Source: Anaerolineales bacterium (GTDB taxonomy: Bacteria; Chloroflexota; Anaerolineae; Anaerolineales; Villigracilaceae). Taken from it: a stretch of DNA of 64,000 nucleotides. Below the pieces are notes generated by a model, which saw nothing but the letters and a program-made list of their open reading frames with translations, had not been told where the DNA came from and ran no database searches. Of this stretch, positions 55,330 through 63,230 are shown piece after piece. Location of the stretch: the NCBI GenBank assembly GCA_020634895.1, contig JACKAV010000003.1:62001-126000 (forward strand). The letters are read 5' to 3'. The position numbers and the translations under genes are program-made. Position 1 is the first letter of the stretch. Every line of letters starts with the position of its first letter.

Positions 55330-55464
55330 AATGAGTCTCCTATTGCGCGTATATTGTAAACGATTTAAAAATATCGGGGATGGATGGAGGAAAATGGGAC
55401 ATGCGCGGTACTCCACCTCTTAATTCCTCCACACTATTATAACTATACTCATTCATGGTCATGA

Positions 55465-55470
55465 TATAAT
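55465..55470 (+). promoter_or_regulatory. -10 box (TATAAT) before the STAS gene
   Basis: GA-TATAAT at 55465-55470, 47 bases before the ATG at 55518. No clear -35 box. Confidence 0.5.
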
Positions 55471-55517
55471 CCGTCTGTTCAAATTTAATTTAAGATACCT
55501 TGCCCGGAGGAGAACCT

Positions 55518-55853
55518 ATGGAAATCAGCACCCAGGAATTCAAGCATTGCGATCTTATCTCGGTGAAAGGACGTGTCGACAGCGCAACCGCTCCCGATTT
55601 TGCAAAAGCGCTTGAGAAGGCAAACGATAATGGACGCTTCAAGCTTGCCCTTGATATGAGCGAGTTGGAATACATGTCCAGCGCCGGTTTCCGAGCTCTT
55701 CTTGCAGCCCAGCGGAATTGCAAACGCTACAACCGCGGCGAGGTGGTCCTTGTCAACGTCCCCGACCGGATCCGTGAGGCGCTTGAACTTGCAGGCTTCA
55801 CCGAACTCTTCAAGACCTTCGACGATCCCGTTGCGGCGGTCGGAAGTTTCTAG
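55518..55853 (+). CDS. STAS-domain anti-anti-sigma factor
   Basis: A protein of 111 residues from the ATG at 55518 (CGGAGGAGA site). DLISVKGRVDSATAPDFAKAL, LALDMSELEYMSSAGFRALLAAQ with the phosphorylatable Ser in S-S-A-G, and VVLVNVPDRIREALELAGF are the SpoIIAA/RsbV pattern. In the partner-switching model it is phosphorylated by the HATPase kinase and dephosphorylated by the SpoIIE-type phosphatase. First gene of the set 55518-59598. Confidence 0.92.
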   Translation: MEISTQEFKHCDLISVKGRVDSATAPDFAKALEKANDNGRFKLALDMSELEYMSSAGFRALLAAQRNCKRYNRGEVVLVNVPDRIREALELAGFTELFKTFDDPVAAVGSF

Positions 55854-55883
55854 AGATAGAAAGGTTCCAAAATAGATATTGGA

Positions 55884-55911
55884 ATGCCGTCTCTTGAATC
55901 AGAGACGGCAT
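55884..55911 (+). terminator. perfect hairpin between STAS and HATPase genes
   Basis: ATGCCGTCTCT (55884-55894) pairs perfectly with AGAGACGGCAT (55901-55911), loop TGAATC, followed by ATCATTTCTTT. An attenuator that could lower expression of the kinase and phosphatase relative to the STAS protein. Confidence 0.75.
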
Positions 55912-55922
55912 ATCATTTCTTT

Positions 55923-56330
55923 ATGGCATCTTACACATTCCCTGCCAGGTTTGAATTTCTGGATGAGATACGCGATTTTGTTGCAGAAGTGGCGCGAAGT
56001 GGCGGATTCTCTGAAAAGGCAATTTACTCCCTTCAGCTTGCTGCCGATGAAGCGGCTTCCAATATTATCGAGCATGCCTACGAAGGTGTTGCGAATGCCA
56101 GTCTATTTGTAACCTGCGATATGGAAGGGGATAAGATCGTTATTTCCATGCGCGATACGGGGAAATCGTTCAATCCCAATGCAGTCAAAGAACCCAACTT
56201 AAAGGCGGATCTTTCCGAACGGCAGATCGGCGGACTGGGCGTTTATCTGATGCGAAAGCTGATGGATACCGTTCAGTATGAATCATCCAGTGCAGGCAAC
56301 CTGCTTACCATGACAAAGCGGAGGGAATAA
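55923..56330 (+). CDS. RsbW-type histidine-kinase-like ATPase (anti-sigma/serine kinase)
   Basis: A protein of 135 residues from the ATG at 55923; an ATG at 55884 would place the hairpin inside the coding region. ATP-binding motifs of the HATPase_c_2 family: LQLAADEAASNIIEHAYEG (N box), ISMRDTGKSFNP (G1), SERQIGGLGVYLMRKLMDTV (G2). Binds the STAS protein or a sigma factor and phosphorylates the former. Five bases before the SpoIIE-type gene (stop at 56330, ATG at 56335), in one operon. Confidence 0.9.
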   Translation: MASYTFPARFEFLDEIRDFVAEVARSGGFSEKAIYSLQLAADEAASNIIEHAYEGVANASLFVTCDMEGDKIVISMRDTGKSFNPNAVKEPNLKADLSERQIGGLGVYLMRKLMDTVQYESSSAGNLLTMTKRRE

Positions 56331-56334
56331 CCCC

Positions 56335-59300
56335 ATGTCCGCCGCGACCCGATCTTCAAGGGACTGGCTTCATCTTGCCAGCCTGGGTGAGCAACTGCGC
56401 AGCGGAGATTCTCTCAGCGCGCAGCATAACCGGATCGTTTCCATGGCAGACCGCCTGATCGAAGGCAAGGTCGATGTCTGGCTTCAGGAAAACATCTTCC
56501 GCCTGCCCGATTGGGAGGATGGTCGCATCTTTCCAGACCAACCAACATTGGATGGGATGAAGCGCGCCATCAAATCTGGAAAACTTGCCAAAAAGAATGG
56601 ACGCAGCAAGAAACCCACCGCCTCTCGCTCGACCTTTGCAGCGGTCCCGCTCGAGGATCAGGGGATCACACTGGGAGCGCTCCAGGTCTCCCGTCCAAAA
56701 GGACCCGAATTTACATCCGACGAATTAAACCTGCTCCAAGGCTTGGGGCAGATCATCTCCGTCAATCTGTTTGCCGCACACCGCACCGAAGTGGAGCAGT
56801 TCCGTCTGCGCCAGCTCAACCTTGTGCGTGAGGTCAGTGCGCAGATCGCCAACGTGCTGGATGTAAACGACCTTGCCTCCAAAGTAACCAAACTCATTCA
56901 AAAGACATTCAACTTTTATTACGTCGCTTTTTTCACGCTTGAGCCGATCGACAACACCTTGCATTTTCGCGCCAGTGCCGTCGCACCGCGGAAAGGTCGG
57001 CGCAAGGCTTCAACGGCTTTGGAAGTGCAGATCGGACAGGGACTGATCGGCGAAGCGGCGAAGACCGGAAAAGAGATCGTTTGTGACGATGTCCAATCTG
57101 ACCCGCGCTTCCGGTTCATAGACAGCCTGCCTGAGACGAAGTCAGAGGTTGTCATCCCACTTAAGATCGAAGACCGCGTTCTCGGCGCATTGGATGTGCA
57201 GAGCAATCAACCCAGCGCCTTCCATCGCATTGACCTGCTCATTCTCCATACACTTGCTGATAACGTGGCACGCGCTGTGGAAGGGGCGCGTTTATATGGC
57301 GACCTGCATCGCCGCGCCAGCCAGCTTACATTGGTTTCGGATGTCGGCAAAAGTGTTACATCCACCCTTGACCTTTCTCATCTCATGCGCAATGCGGCGA
57401 AGTTGATCCATGAGAAATTTGGTTATGCACATGTTTCGCTTTTTACGGTCCACCCGAACCGGCGCATGATCATGTACGAAGCGGGCAGCGGCAAACGCAG
57501 CAAGAAACTTGAAGGTTTCACCATTCCGCTCGACGAAGAAAAAGGCATCATGCCGTGGGTGGCTCGCGAAGGGACAACGCTTCTCGTCAACGACATTTCC
57601 AAGGATGACCGTTATGTCGCTTCGCCGCTGCCTCCGAAGAACACCCAATCTGAATTATGCGTTCCGCTGATCTTCGATGAGCGGGTTGTGGGGCTGCTTG
57701 ATATTCAATCGGACCAGGTCAACGCATTCACCGAAGATGACCAGCTCATGTTCGAAGCCGTGGCAGATACGATGGCGGCGGCGATCCGCAATGCCGACCT
57801 GTACCGCTCCGAGCAATGGCGGCGTCAGGTGGCGGATAGTCTCCGCGATGTGGCGGGACTTGTTTCCAGCAATGCCGGTTTGGATGAAGTGCTCGAAATG
57901 ATATTGGCAGAACTGGACCGCAACCTGCCCGTGGATAATTCCGCCATTTGGTTATTACAGGACGGTGATCTTTGTCTTTCGGCAGTACACGGCATCGATG
58001 CTGGACAGTTGGAAACCACGTGTCTGGCAAATCCGGAATCCACGTATGTGATGGCGGATGCGCTCGATGCAGATGGTCCGATCATCCGTCAGCCTGGCGA
58101 CCCGATGGGACCGGCTGGCTTGACTTCCGACTACACCGACGATTATTCATCCATCGTAGCGCCGCTGCGGGTGGGTGACCGTCCGCTTGGGGTGCTGTCT
58201 CTTTCGCATCATACATCCGGTCGTTATGGACATGAAGCGCGCGCCATTTCCGGAACTTTTGCGAATTATGCGGCGGTTGCCATTGAGAATGCGCGGCTCT
58301 TCGACGCGGCGCAGGAGCAGGCGTATGCGTCTGCGGCGTTGTTGCAGGTGGCGCAGGCAGTAGTCAGCTTGAGCGACCTGAATGAAATTCTTGGTTCGAT
58401 CATCCGTATCATGCCGATCCTCGTTGGTGTGAAGCGTGTGGTCTTGTACCGCTTGGATGACGAAAGCCAGACGTTGCAGGCTTCGCAGGAATACGGCTTT
58501 TCAGAAGAAGAGGAAGTTTTGATGACCGAGCGAAGCATGACTCTGACAGAGTTCCCCTTCCTCAATTGGTCTTTGGAACAGAACACGCTGGTGACGCATC
58601 CGCTTAAGGCTGAGGCGGAGCCAAAAGATTGGTTGGAGATTCAGCCCGAAGATTGGAATGAGGCGGTTGTCCTTGGTTCGGAGCGGCTGCTGATCGCTGT
58701 CCCCATTTCCATCAAGAGCGACCTCTTTGGCGTCATGTTGATCGAAGAGGATGAGAATGCGCGGCGTTTCCGCGCCCGCAGGCTGGAGATCATCAATGGG
58801 ATTGCACAGCAGGCGGCGCTTGCGATACAGAACGACCTGCTTCAGCAGGAGATGGTGGTGCGCGAACGCCTCGAAACGGAAGTTCAACTGGCGCGCCAAA
58901 TTCAGCAGACGTTTATCCCAAGCGTTTTGCCGGTCTACCCCAATTGGCAGATCGCGGCGCGATGGCGCACAGCCCGGCAGGTGGGCGGTGACTTTTATGA
59001 TGTGATCGAACTGCCGAATAAAAAACTCGGCATCTTCATCGCGGACGTGGCGGATAAGGGCATGCCTGCCGCTTTGTTCATGGCGTTGACGCGCACACTC
59101 GTCCGCGCGGCGGTGCTGGAGACTTCGTCACCTGCGGATGCGCTGCGGCGTGTGAATGATTTTCTGCTGCCGGATACCCAGCAGGGTATGTTCGTCACGG
59201 CAGTCTACGGCGAATTGGACTTAACAAGCGGGGCGTTCACATATGTCAATGCCGGACATAACCCGCCGTTCTGGGTGAAAGCCGATGGCAGTTTTGAAAA

Positions 59301-59598
59301 GTTGACGCGCACGGGAATCGCATTGGGTGTGACGGAACAGCCCAATATCGAGGAGCGGACGTTGACTGTCGCTGTTGGTGATACGTTGCTTCTTTATACC
59401 GACGGGTTGACTGAAGCCTTTTCACCAAGCGGAGAATTGTTCGGTGAAGTGCGTTTGGTGGATGTGATGGCGTCGCTTACTGCCAGTACGGCAGAGGAAG
59501 CGATTGAATCCATTGAGGCATGTCTCAATGAGTTTATCGATCCGCTGCCATTGGGCGATGACTTGACGATGATGGCGATCCGTATGGTGGGAAGTTAA
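56335..59598 (+). CDS. multi-GAF SpoIIE-type PP2C phosphatase
   Basis: A protein of 1087 residues. About five GAF-like domains follow one another: the segment with PLEDQGITLGALQVSRP, KEIVCDDVQSDPRFRF..SEVVIPLKIEDRVLGALDVQSN, TLLVNDISKDDRYV..ELCVPLIFDERVVGLLDIQSD, IVAPLRVGDRPLGVLSLSHH and RLLIAVPISIKSDLFGVMLIEED. A coiled coil (LQQEMVVRERLETEVQLARQIQQTFIP) leads to the PP2C domain: VGGDFYDVIELPNKKLGIFIADVADKGMPAALFMALTRT, ELDLTSGAFTYVNAGHNPPFWV, LLLYTDGLTEAF and PLGDDLTMMAIRM, with the metal-binding Asp residues present. No membrane segments; a cytosolic sensor that dephosphorylates the STAS partner. Confidence 0.93.
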   Translation: MSAATRSSRDWLHLASLGEQLRSGDSLSAQHNRIVSMADRLIEGKVDVWLQENIFRLPDWEDGRIFPDQPTLDGMKRAIKSGKLAKKNGRSKKPTASRSTFAAVPLEDQGITLGALQVSRPKGPEFTSDELNLLQGLGQIISVNLFAAHRTEVEQFRLRQLNLVREVSAQIANVLDVNDLASKVTKLIQKTFNFYYVAFFTLEPIDNTLHFRASAVAPRKGRRKASTALEVQIGQGLIGEAAKTGKEIVCDDVQSDPRFRFIDSLPETKSEVVIPLKIEDRVLGALDVQSNQPSAFHRIDLLILHTLADNVARAVEGARLYGDLHRRASQLTLVSDVGKSVTSTLDLSHLMRNAAKLIHEKFGYAHVSLFTVHPNRRMIMYEAGSGKRSKKLEGFTIPLDEEKGIMPWVAREGTTLLVNDISKDDRYVASPLPPKNTQSELCVPLIFDERVVGLLDIQSDQVNAFTEDDQLMFEAVADTMAAAIRNADLYRSEQWRRQVADSLRDVAGLVSSNAGLDEVLEMILAELDRNLPVDNSAIWLLQDGDLCLSAVHGIDAGQLETTCLANPESTYVMADALDADGPIIRQPGDPMGPAGLTSDYTDDYSSIVAPLRVGDRPLGVLSLSHHTSGRYGHEARAISGTFANYAAVAIENARLFDAAQEQAYASAALLQVAQAVVSLSDLNEILGSIIRIMPILVGVKRVVLYRLDDESQTLQASQEYGFSEEEEVLMTERSMTLTEFPFLNWSLEQNTLVTHPLKAEAEPKDWLEIQPEDWNEAVVLGSERLLIAVPISIKSDLFGVMLIEEDENARRFRARRLEIINGIAQQAALAIQNDLLQQEMVVRERLETEVQLARQIQQTFIPSVLPVYPNWQIAARWRTARQVGGDFYDVIELPNKKLGIFIADVADKGMPAALFMALTRTLVRAAVLETSSPADALRRVNDFLLPDTQQGMFVTAVYGELDLTSGAFTYVNAGHNPPFWVKADGSFEKLTRTGIALGVTEQPNIEERTLTVAVGDTLLLYTDGLTEAFSPSGELFGEVRLVDVMASLTASTAEEAIESIEACLNEFIDPLPLGDDLTMMAIRMVGS

Positions 59599-59640
59599 AC
59601 CTGTTATTTGTATTATTAAAACGGTATTTTTAAGATAAAA

Positions 59641-59785
59641 AGATTTAGCCGCGGATTTACCCTTCGGGCACGATGTCACGAATTTACACGAAAAAAGCCG
59701 ATCAAATACATTTGGTCGGCTTTTTTATGCTTGTGCAAAATGAAAATTTAAAATCCGTGAAAATCAGTGTAATCCGTGGCTAGGT
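59641..59785. repeat. large imperfect intergenic palindrome, family D
   Basis: TAGCCGCGGATTTAC (59646-59660) and GTGTAATCCGTGGCTA (59767-59782) are near-perfect inverted arms; the terminator at 59693-59727 lies between. Shorter related pieces follow the first terminator (TTCGTGAAAATTCGTGGCG at 621-639). Confidence 0.7.
59693..59727. terminator. terminator after the SpoIIE-type gene
   Basis: AAGCCGATCAAAT pairs with ATTTGGTCGGCTT around ACA, flanked by As and Ts, so it can act in both directions. Nearly the same hairpin as at 591-624. Confidence 0.85.
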
Positions 59786-59820
59786 GTTGTTACAAGGTTA
59801 AATCAAGACGCTGCTTAAGA

Positions 59821-60573
59821 TCAATATCCTCCACCCATTCCCTGCAGCATTTGGAAACTTTGGAACGCCAGCAGACCGAAGAGGAATGCCATGTACAAAC
59901 TTCCAAATGCGACCAATCCTGCCACAGCGAGCACGCCGCCTGTGATGACAGAGACCCACAACGAAGTGCGCAGTCCATTCCACGGATCGCGCTGAAGGAG
60001 GATATATCGTGAGACGTGTCCGCCATCGAGCGGATAGACCGGCAGCAGGTTGATGATTCCCCAGAAAATGTTCACCCATAACATGGTAACGAATATCTGA
60101 TTTAACATCGAATTCGACATGTAAACGATCGGGAAGGGAATAAAACCGAGTATGGTCGTTAAGTGAAATTCTCCGCCCATGCCAACACCGACGAAAAGAG
60201 TCAACGCGGCAAGCAGGAAACCGGCTAAAGGTCCCGCGAGCGAGATGAAGATCTGCTGGTTCGGGCTCAGGCTGACGTTGGCATATCCGCCGCCCCAGGG
60301 CATTGACTCAGGAATGGTCAATCCGCCGGAGAAATGGAGCAGGATGTGCGAGGGCTGTCCGTACCTTCGAAAGGCAAACGCATGCCCAAGTTCATGGATG
60401 AGAATGGAGACAAACACAACCACGATCCAGATCAGGATTACGAGCAGGTTATTGGAACCGGAACCGAGCAGCAGCGCGATCAACCAGAAAAGCGGATGAA
60501 CGCGCACGGGAATGCCTGCGATCGAAAAACGCAGGTCGAAACGGGTTTGGGGGGCAATTGAAAATAGTGACAT
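59821..60573 (-). CDS. site-2 protease family (M50) metalloprotease
   Basis: A protein of 250 residues from the ATG at 60573. Five to six membrane helices with the zinc motif SILIHELGHAFAFRRYG (His60, Glu61, His64) and the second ligand region NLLPVYPLDGGHVSRYIL (Asp). This is the rhomboid-independent intramembrane zinc protease type, SpoIVFB/RseP-like without a PDZ or CBS domain. It may release membrane-bound transcription regulators. The 34-base gap to the downstream end of the FabL-like gene and same orientation suggest co-transcription. Confidence 0.88.
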   Translation of the reverse strand: MSLFSIAPQTRFDLRFSIAGIPVRVHPLFWLIALLLGSGSNNLLVILIWIVVVFVSILIHELGHAFAFRRYGQPSHILLHFSGGLTIPESMPWGGGYANVSLSPNQQIFISLAGPLAGFLLAALTLFVGVGMGGEFHLTTILGFIPFPIVYMSNSMLNQIFVTMLWVNIFWGIINLLPVYPLDGGHVSRYILLQRDPWNGLRTSLWVSVITGGVLAVAGLVAFGSLYMAFLFGLLAFQSFQMLQGMGGGY

Positions 60574-60607
60574 GAGTAACTTTCTGACCGTTTGAATTTC
60601 TGTGGTC

Positions 60608-61378
60608 TTACTTTTGTATCGGCAGCGTATAACCGCCGTCCACAACGATGGTCTGACCGACGATCATCGCGGCGGCTGGCGAACAAAGAAAGGCGACCAC
60701 TTCCGCCACTTCTTCGGGAGTGATGAGCCTGCCCGCAGGGACCTGCTCGATGAATTTCTGGAGGATGTTCTCCTGTCCGCCCATTGACGCGAAATGATTC
60801 AGCGCCTCGGTCTCCACCACGCCGGGTGACACCGCGTTCACATGGATGCCACGCTGGATCATTTCCACGCCCAGATAGCGCGTCAGTGATTCCAACGCCG
60901 CCTTGCTCGCGCCGACTACGACGTAGTCCGGCAGCACGCGCACTGACCCCGCGCTCGAAATGCTGACGATGCTTCCGCCGCCGCGCTTTTCCATCAACGG
61001 AACGGCGCGTTGGGCGGCGAATAACAAGGCACGTGCGTTGATGTTCATGGTCCAATCCCAGCCTTTTGGCTTTTGTTCCATCGCCGGGCGGTTATACCCC
61101 GATGCCGCATTGTGGACGAAAATATCCAGACCGCCGAATTCCTTTTCCACCTCATCGAACAAACGGTTGAGGTCGTCCAGGTCGCCCACATCCGCTTTGA
61201 CGAGCAAAGCCCGCCTGCCAAGCGCTTCTATTTCCTTTGCGGTCTCTTCGGCGGGAGCGCGATTGCGAAAAAAGTTGACGATCACATCCGCGCCGTGTTT
61301 CGCAAAATGCAGTGCAATCGCTTTTCCAATTCCGCGACCTGAACCTGTAACAAGGACGGTTTTGTTTTGAAAATCCAT
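60608..61378 (-). CDS. fabL: enoyl-ACP reductase, FabL-like SDR
   Basis: A protein of 256 residues from the ATG at 61378 (GAGGG upstream). SDR family: VLVTGSGRGIGKAIALHFA (NAD(P)-binding, T-G-x-x-x-G-x-G), VHNAASG, SIVSISSAGSVRVLP, and the catalytic pair in YVVVGASKAALESLTRYL. Here Tyr and Lys are separated by six residues (Y-x6-K), the mark of enoyl-ACP reductases such as FabI and FabL, not of ordinary SDRs with Y-x3-K. The tail GQTIVVDGGYTLPI is typical. It reduces trans-2-enoyl-ACP in fatty-acid synthesis. Gene order with the M50 protease and DUF309 gene gives no clue. Confidence 0.85.
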   Translation of the reverse strand: MDFQNKTVLVTGSGRGIGKAIALHFAKHGADVIVNFFRNRAPAEETAKEIEALGRRALLVKADVGDLDDLNRLFDEVEKEFGGLDIFVHNAASGYNRPAMEQKPKGWDWTMNINARALLFAAQRAVPLMEKRGGGSIVSISSAGSVRVLPDYVVVGASKAALESLTRYLGVEMIQRGIHVNAVSPGVVETEALNHFASMGGQENILQKFIEQVPAGRLITPEEVAEVVAFLCSPAAAMIVGQTIVVDGGYTLPIQK

Positions 61379-61413
61379 ATTCCCTCCGAGGCGGCGAGGC
61401 GCCGCCTTGCGTA

Positions 61414-61932
61414 TCAATCAAAATATAAATTCAAGTCTGAACAATCGAAGCGGTTTCCGCAGTTGGGACAGGTCACTTTGCAATTCTTTTCATACATCTG
61501 TGCGCCGCAGCGGTCGCATGTCCACACTCTTTTTTCGTTCCACTGGATTGGTTTGAATAATGCGGTATCAAATTCAGCGATTCGTTCCTTCCCCAGCCGG
61601 GTCACTTCCTGCATGACGCGTTCTGCGTCGTCACGCAGTTTCTTCACGTTAATCCCACGGCAGACATCGCCCCAGAATTGAGTCCATTTCAAACTGCGCC
61701 CGTAGACTTTAACCGCGCCGTCATAATTCCCGCGCGTGATGTGGAGGTAGGTCACTGCCACTTGGAGAATCCCCCGGTACAGGTCGCGGATCGAACCGGT
61801 CTCGTCCCGCCATGCCGCTTCCAACTCCTCGTGTGAATCGAAAAATTTTCCCTCGTTGAACAACTTCATCCCTTCAATGGCTTTGGGATGGATCGTTCCA
61901 GCGCAATCTTCCAATGTGATTTCCTGTGGCAT
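61414..61932 (-). CDS. DUF309 protein with C-terminal zinc ribbon
   Basis: A protein of 172 residues. The DUF309 core is KLFNEGKFFDSHEELEAAWRDETG (the F-F-x-x-H-E-x-L-E-x-x-W motif) with IRDLYRGILQVAVTYLHITRGNYDGAVKVYGRSL. The last 45 residues form an additional zinc ribbon: WTCDRCGAQMYEKNCKVTCPNCGNRFDCSD. DUF309 proteins usually lack this. Role unknown. 35 bases upstream of the FabL-like gene on the same strand. Confidence 0.85.
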   Translation of the reverse strand: MPQEITLEDCAGTIHPKAIEGMKLFNEGKFFDSHEELEAAWRDETGSIRDLYRGILQVAVTYLHITRGNYDGAVKVYGRSLKWTQFWGDVCRGINVKKLRDDAERVMQEVTRLGKERIAEFDTALFKPIQWNEKRVWTCDRCGAQMYEKNCKVTCPNCGNRFDCSDLNLYFD

Positions 61933-61995
61933 GACGCGAGTATATCACGCGGGTTTAAGCGCAGGCTGAATGGTAAAATTCGCGAAAGAGGAAAT

Positions 61996-62496
61996 TTGAT
62001 TCTTATTTCATCGCTTCTTTGCGTGATTATTTCAACGGGTTCGTTTGCGTGGGGGTATCGGCTGGCAGGTTTTGACAGCGCCGTTTCCTGGATCATCGTA
62101 TTCGGCGTTTTTTGGTTTGCGGCTCAAATATGGAAGTGGCGCTGGTTCTCGCTCATGGCGCTTGCTCTTTCTTTTTTGCTGGCGGTCTTTGGAATTTGGT
62201 TCGGCTTTGTTCCCGGCTGGATGTTCGGCGGCGCGATCTTTGCCGTGCTTGTCTGGGACTTAACCGAATTCCCAAGGAAACTCAAAACACTGCCTGCACG
62301 CGATGACCTTGCTGGTAGAACGCGCCGACATATTTTTCGAATAAGTTTTATGACGCTTGCCGCCCTTGCCTTCACCTCTTTATTGATGTATGGGCTGGGT
62401 CAATGGTCAATGGAATGGGGGTATTTTATTTTGGGCGTGATGCTGCTCATGAGCTTGCAATTCCTTGCGTGGATAAAAAATCCGCGAAGCCGTTAA
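61996..62496 (+). CDS. membrane protein, unrecognised
   Basis: A protein of 166 residues; a longer frame overlaps the DUF309 gene on the other strand, so the TTG at 61996 is preferred: AGAGG lies 4 bases upstream and TAAAAT (a -10 box) about 20 bases upstream. Five hydrophobic segments: LILISSLLCVIISTGSFAWGY, AVSWIIVFGVFWFAAQIW, FSLMALALSFLLAVFGIWFGFV, ISFMTLAALAFTSLLMYGLG and WGYFILGVMLLMSLQFLAW. No family. Its TAA shares bases with the TAA of the convergent gene (TTAA at 62493-62496). Confidence 0.6.
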   Translation: MILISSLLCVIISTGSFAWGYRLAGFDSAVSWIIVFGVFWFAAQIWKWRWFSLMALALSFLLAVFGIWFGFVPGWMFGGAIFAVLVWDLTEFPRKLKTLPARDDLAGRTRRHIFRISFMTLAALAFTSLLMYGLGQWSMEWGYFILGVMLLMSLQFLAWIKNPRSR

Positions 62497-63035
62497 ATGG
62501 ATTTGATCCACGCCTCCGCCTCACGCGGACCTTTGAACTGAATCGGTTTCAGGTGTTTATATTCTGGCTGTGAGAGCAATTTGGGAATCTCGCGCTTCCT
62601 TCTCCAATAGGTCTTGAACAACCACTTGAACAGCGATTCATCCGACCAGAGTTTGAGGTGCCACCAGAATTTCTCGCGGTTTCCGTTCCATAATTCTTCC
62701 TGAGTCACTGCACGCCGAATCGTGCGCGTGAGCAGACGCCAGAACACAATGGGGAAGGGATAATCCAGCCAGATGACGACTTCTGCGCGGGTCCAGATCA
62801 AATTGCGGACTCGGCTGTAATTTCCCGCCACAACCCACGCTTCAGATTGAGTCGCTTTGTCCACCCGTTCCCGAAAAATGGGATCATCCGCTCCCGTCCA
62901 GTTTGGATCCCAGTAGAGGGCATCCAATTCGACAAAGTCATAGCCGAATTTATCCGCCAGTGCCTTTGCCAGCGTGGACTTGCCCGAAGAGGTGGTGCCG
63001 ATCACCACGATGCGTTTGTAGGGAAATGTGTTCAT
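62493..63035 (-). CDS. P-loop kinase, adenylate-kinase-like
   Basis: A protein of 180 residues from the ATG at 63035. Walker A RIVVIGTTSSGKSTLAKALAD, then YDFVELDALYWDPNWTG, AWVVAGNYSRVRNLIWTRAEVVIWLDYP and FWRLLTRTIRR, the pattern of the FlaR/topology-modulation small ATPases related to adenylate kinase. Substrate unknown. An ATTATAAT box 9 bases upstream suggests a nearly leaderless mRNA; the longer start at 63074 is not used. Confidence 0.8.
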   Translation of the reverse strand: MNTFPYKRIVVIGTTSSGKSTLAKALADKFGYDFVELDALYWDPNWTGADDPIFRERVDKATQSEAWVVAGNYSRVRNLIWTRAEVVIWLDYPFPIVFWRLLTRTIRRAVTQEELWNGNREKFWWHLKLWSDESLFKWLFKTYWRRKREIPKLLSQPEYKHLKPIQFKGPREAEAWIKSI

Positions 63036-63044
63036 GGGCAGGGG

Positions 63045-63052
63045 ATTATAAT
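63045..63052. promoter_or_regulatory. palindromic ATTATAAT, -10 element before the P-loop kinase
   Basis: The same palindrome as at 36107 and 49005, 9 bases before the minus-strand ATG at 63035. Confidence 0.45.
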
Positions 63053-63119
63053 TTGCCATGAACGTAATTTGCAAACCTAACAGAAGGAGTGTCTACATTC
63101 GGAAGTAGTTTATTGGATA

Positions 63120-63183
63120 TTCACCACAGAGCACAGAGATTTCCTCATGTTTTCTCCGTGAACTCTGTGCCCTCTGTGGTGAA
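63120..63183. repeat. intergenic palindrome, family C
   Basis: TTCACCACAGAG (63120-63131) and CTCTGTGGTGAA (63172-63183) are perfect 12-base arms; inner CACAGAG (63133-63139) and CTCTGTG (63163-63169) extend the symmetry. Similar CACAGAG-rich palindromes are common in environmental genomes. Confidence 0.85.
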
Positions 63184-63230
63184 GGATTTCTTTATCTTCT
63201 ATGATGGACACTCCCAACAAGGAACCTTCC

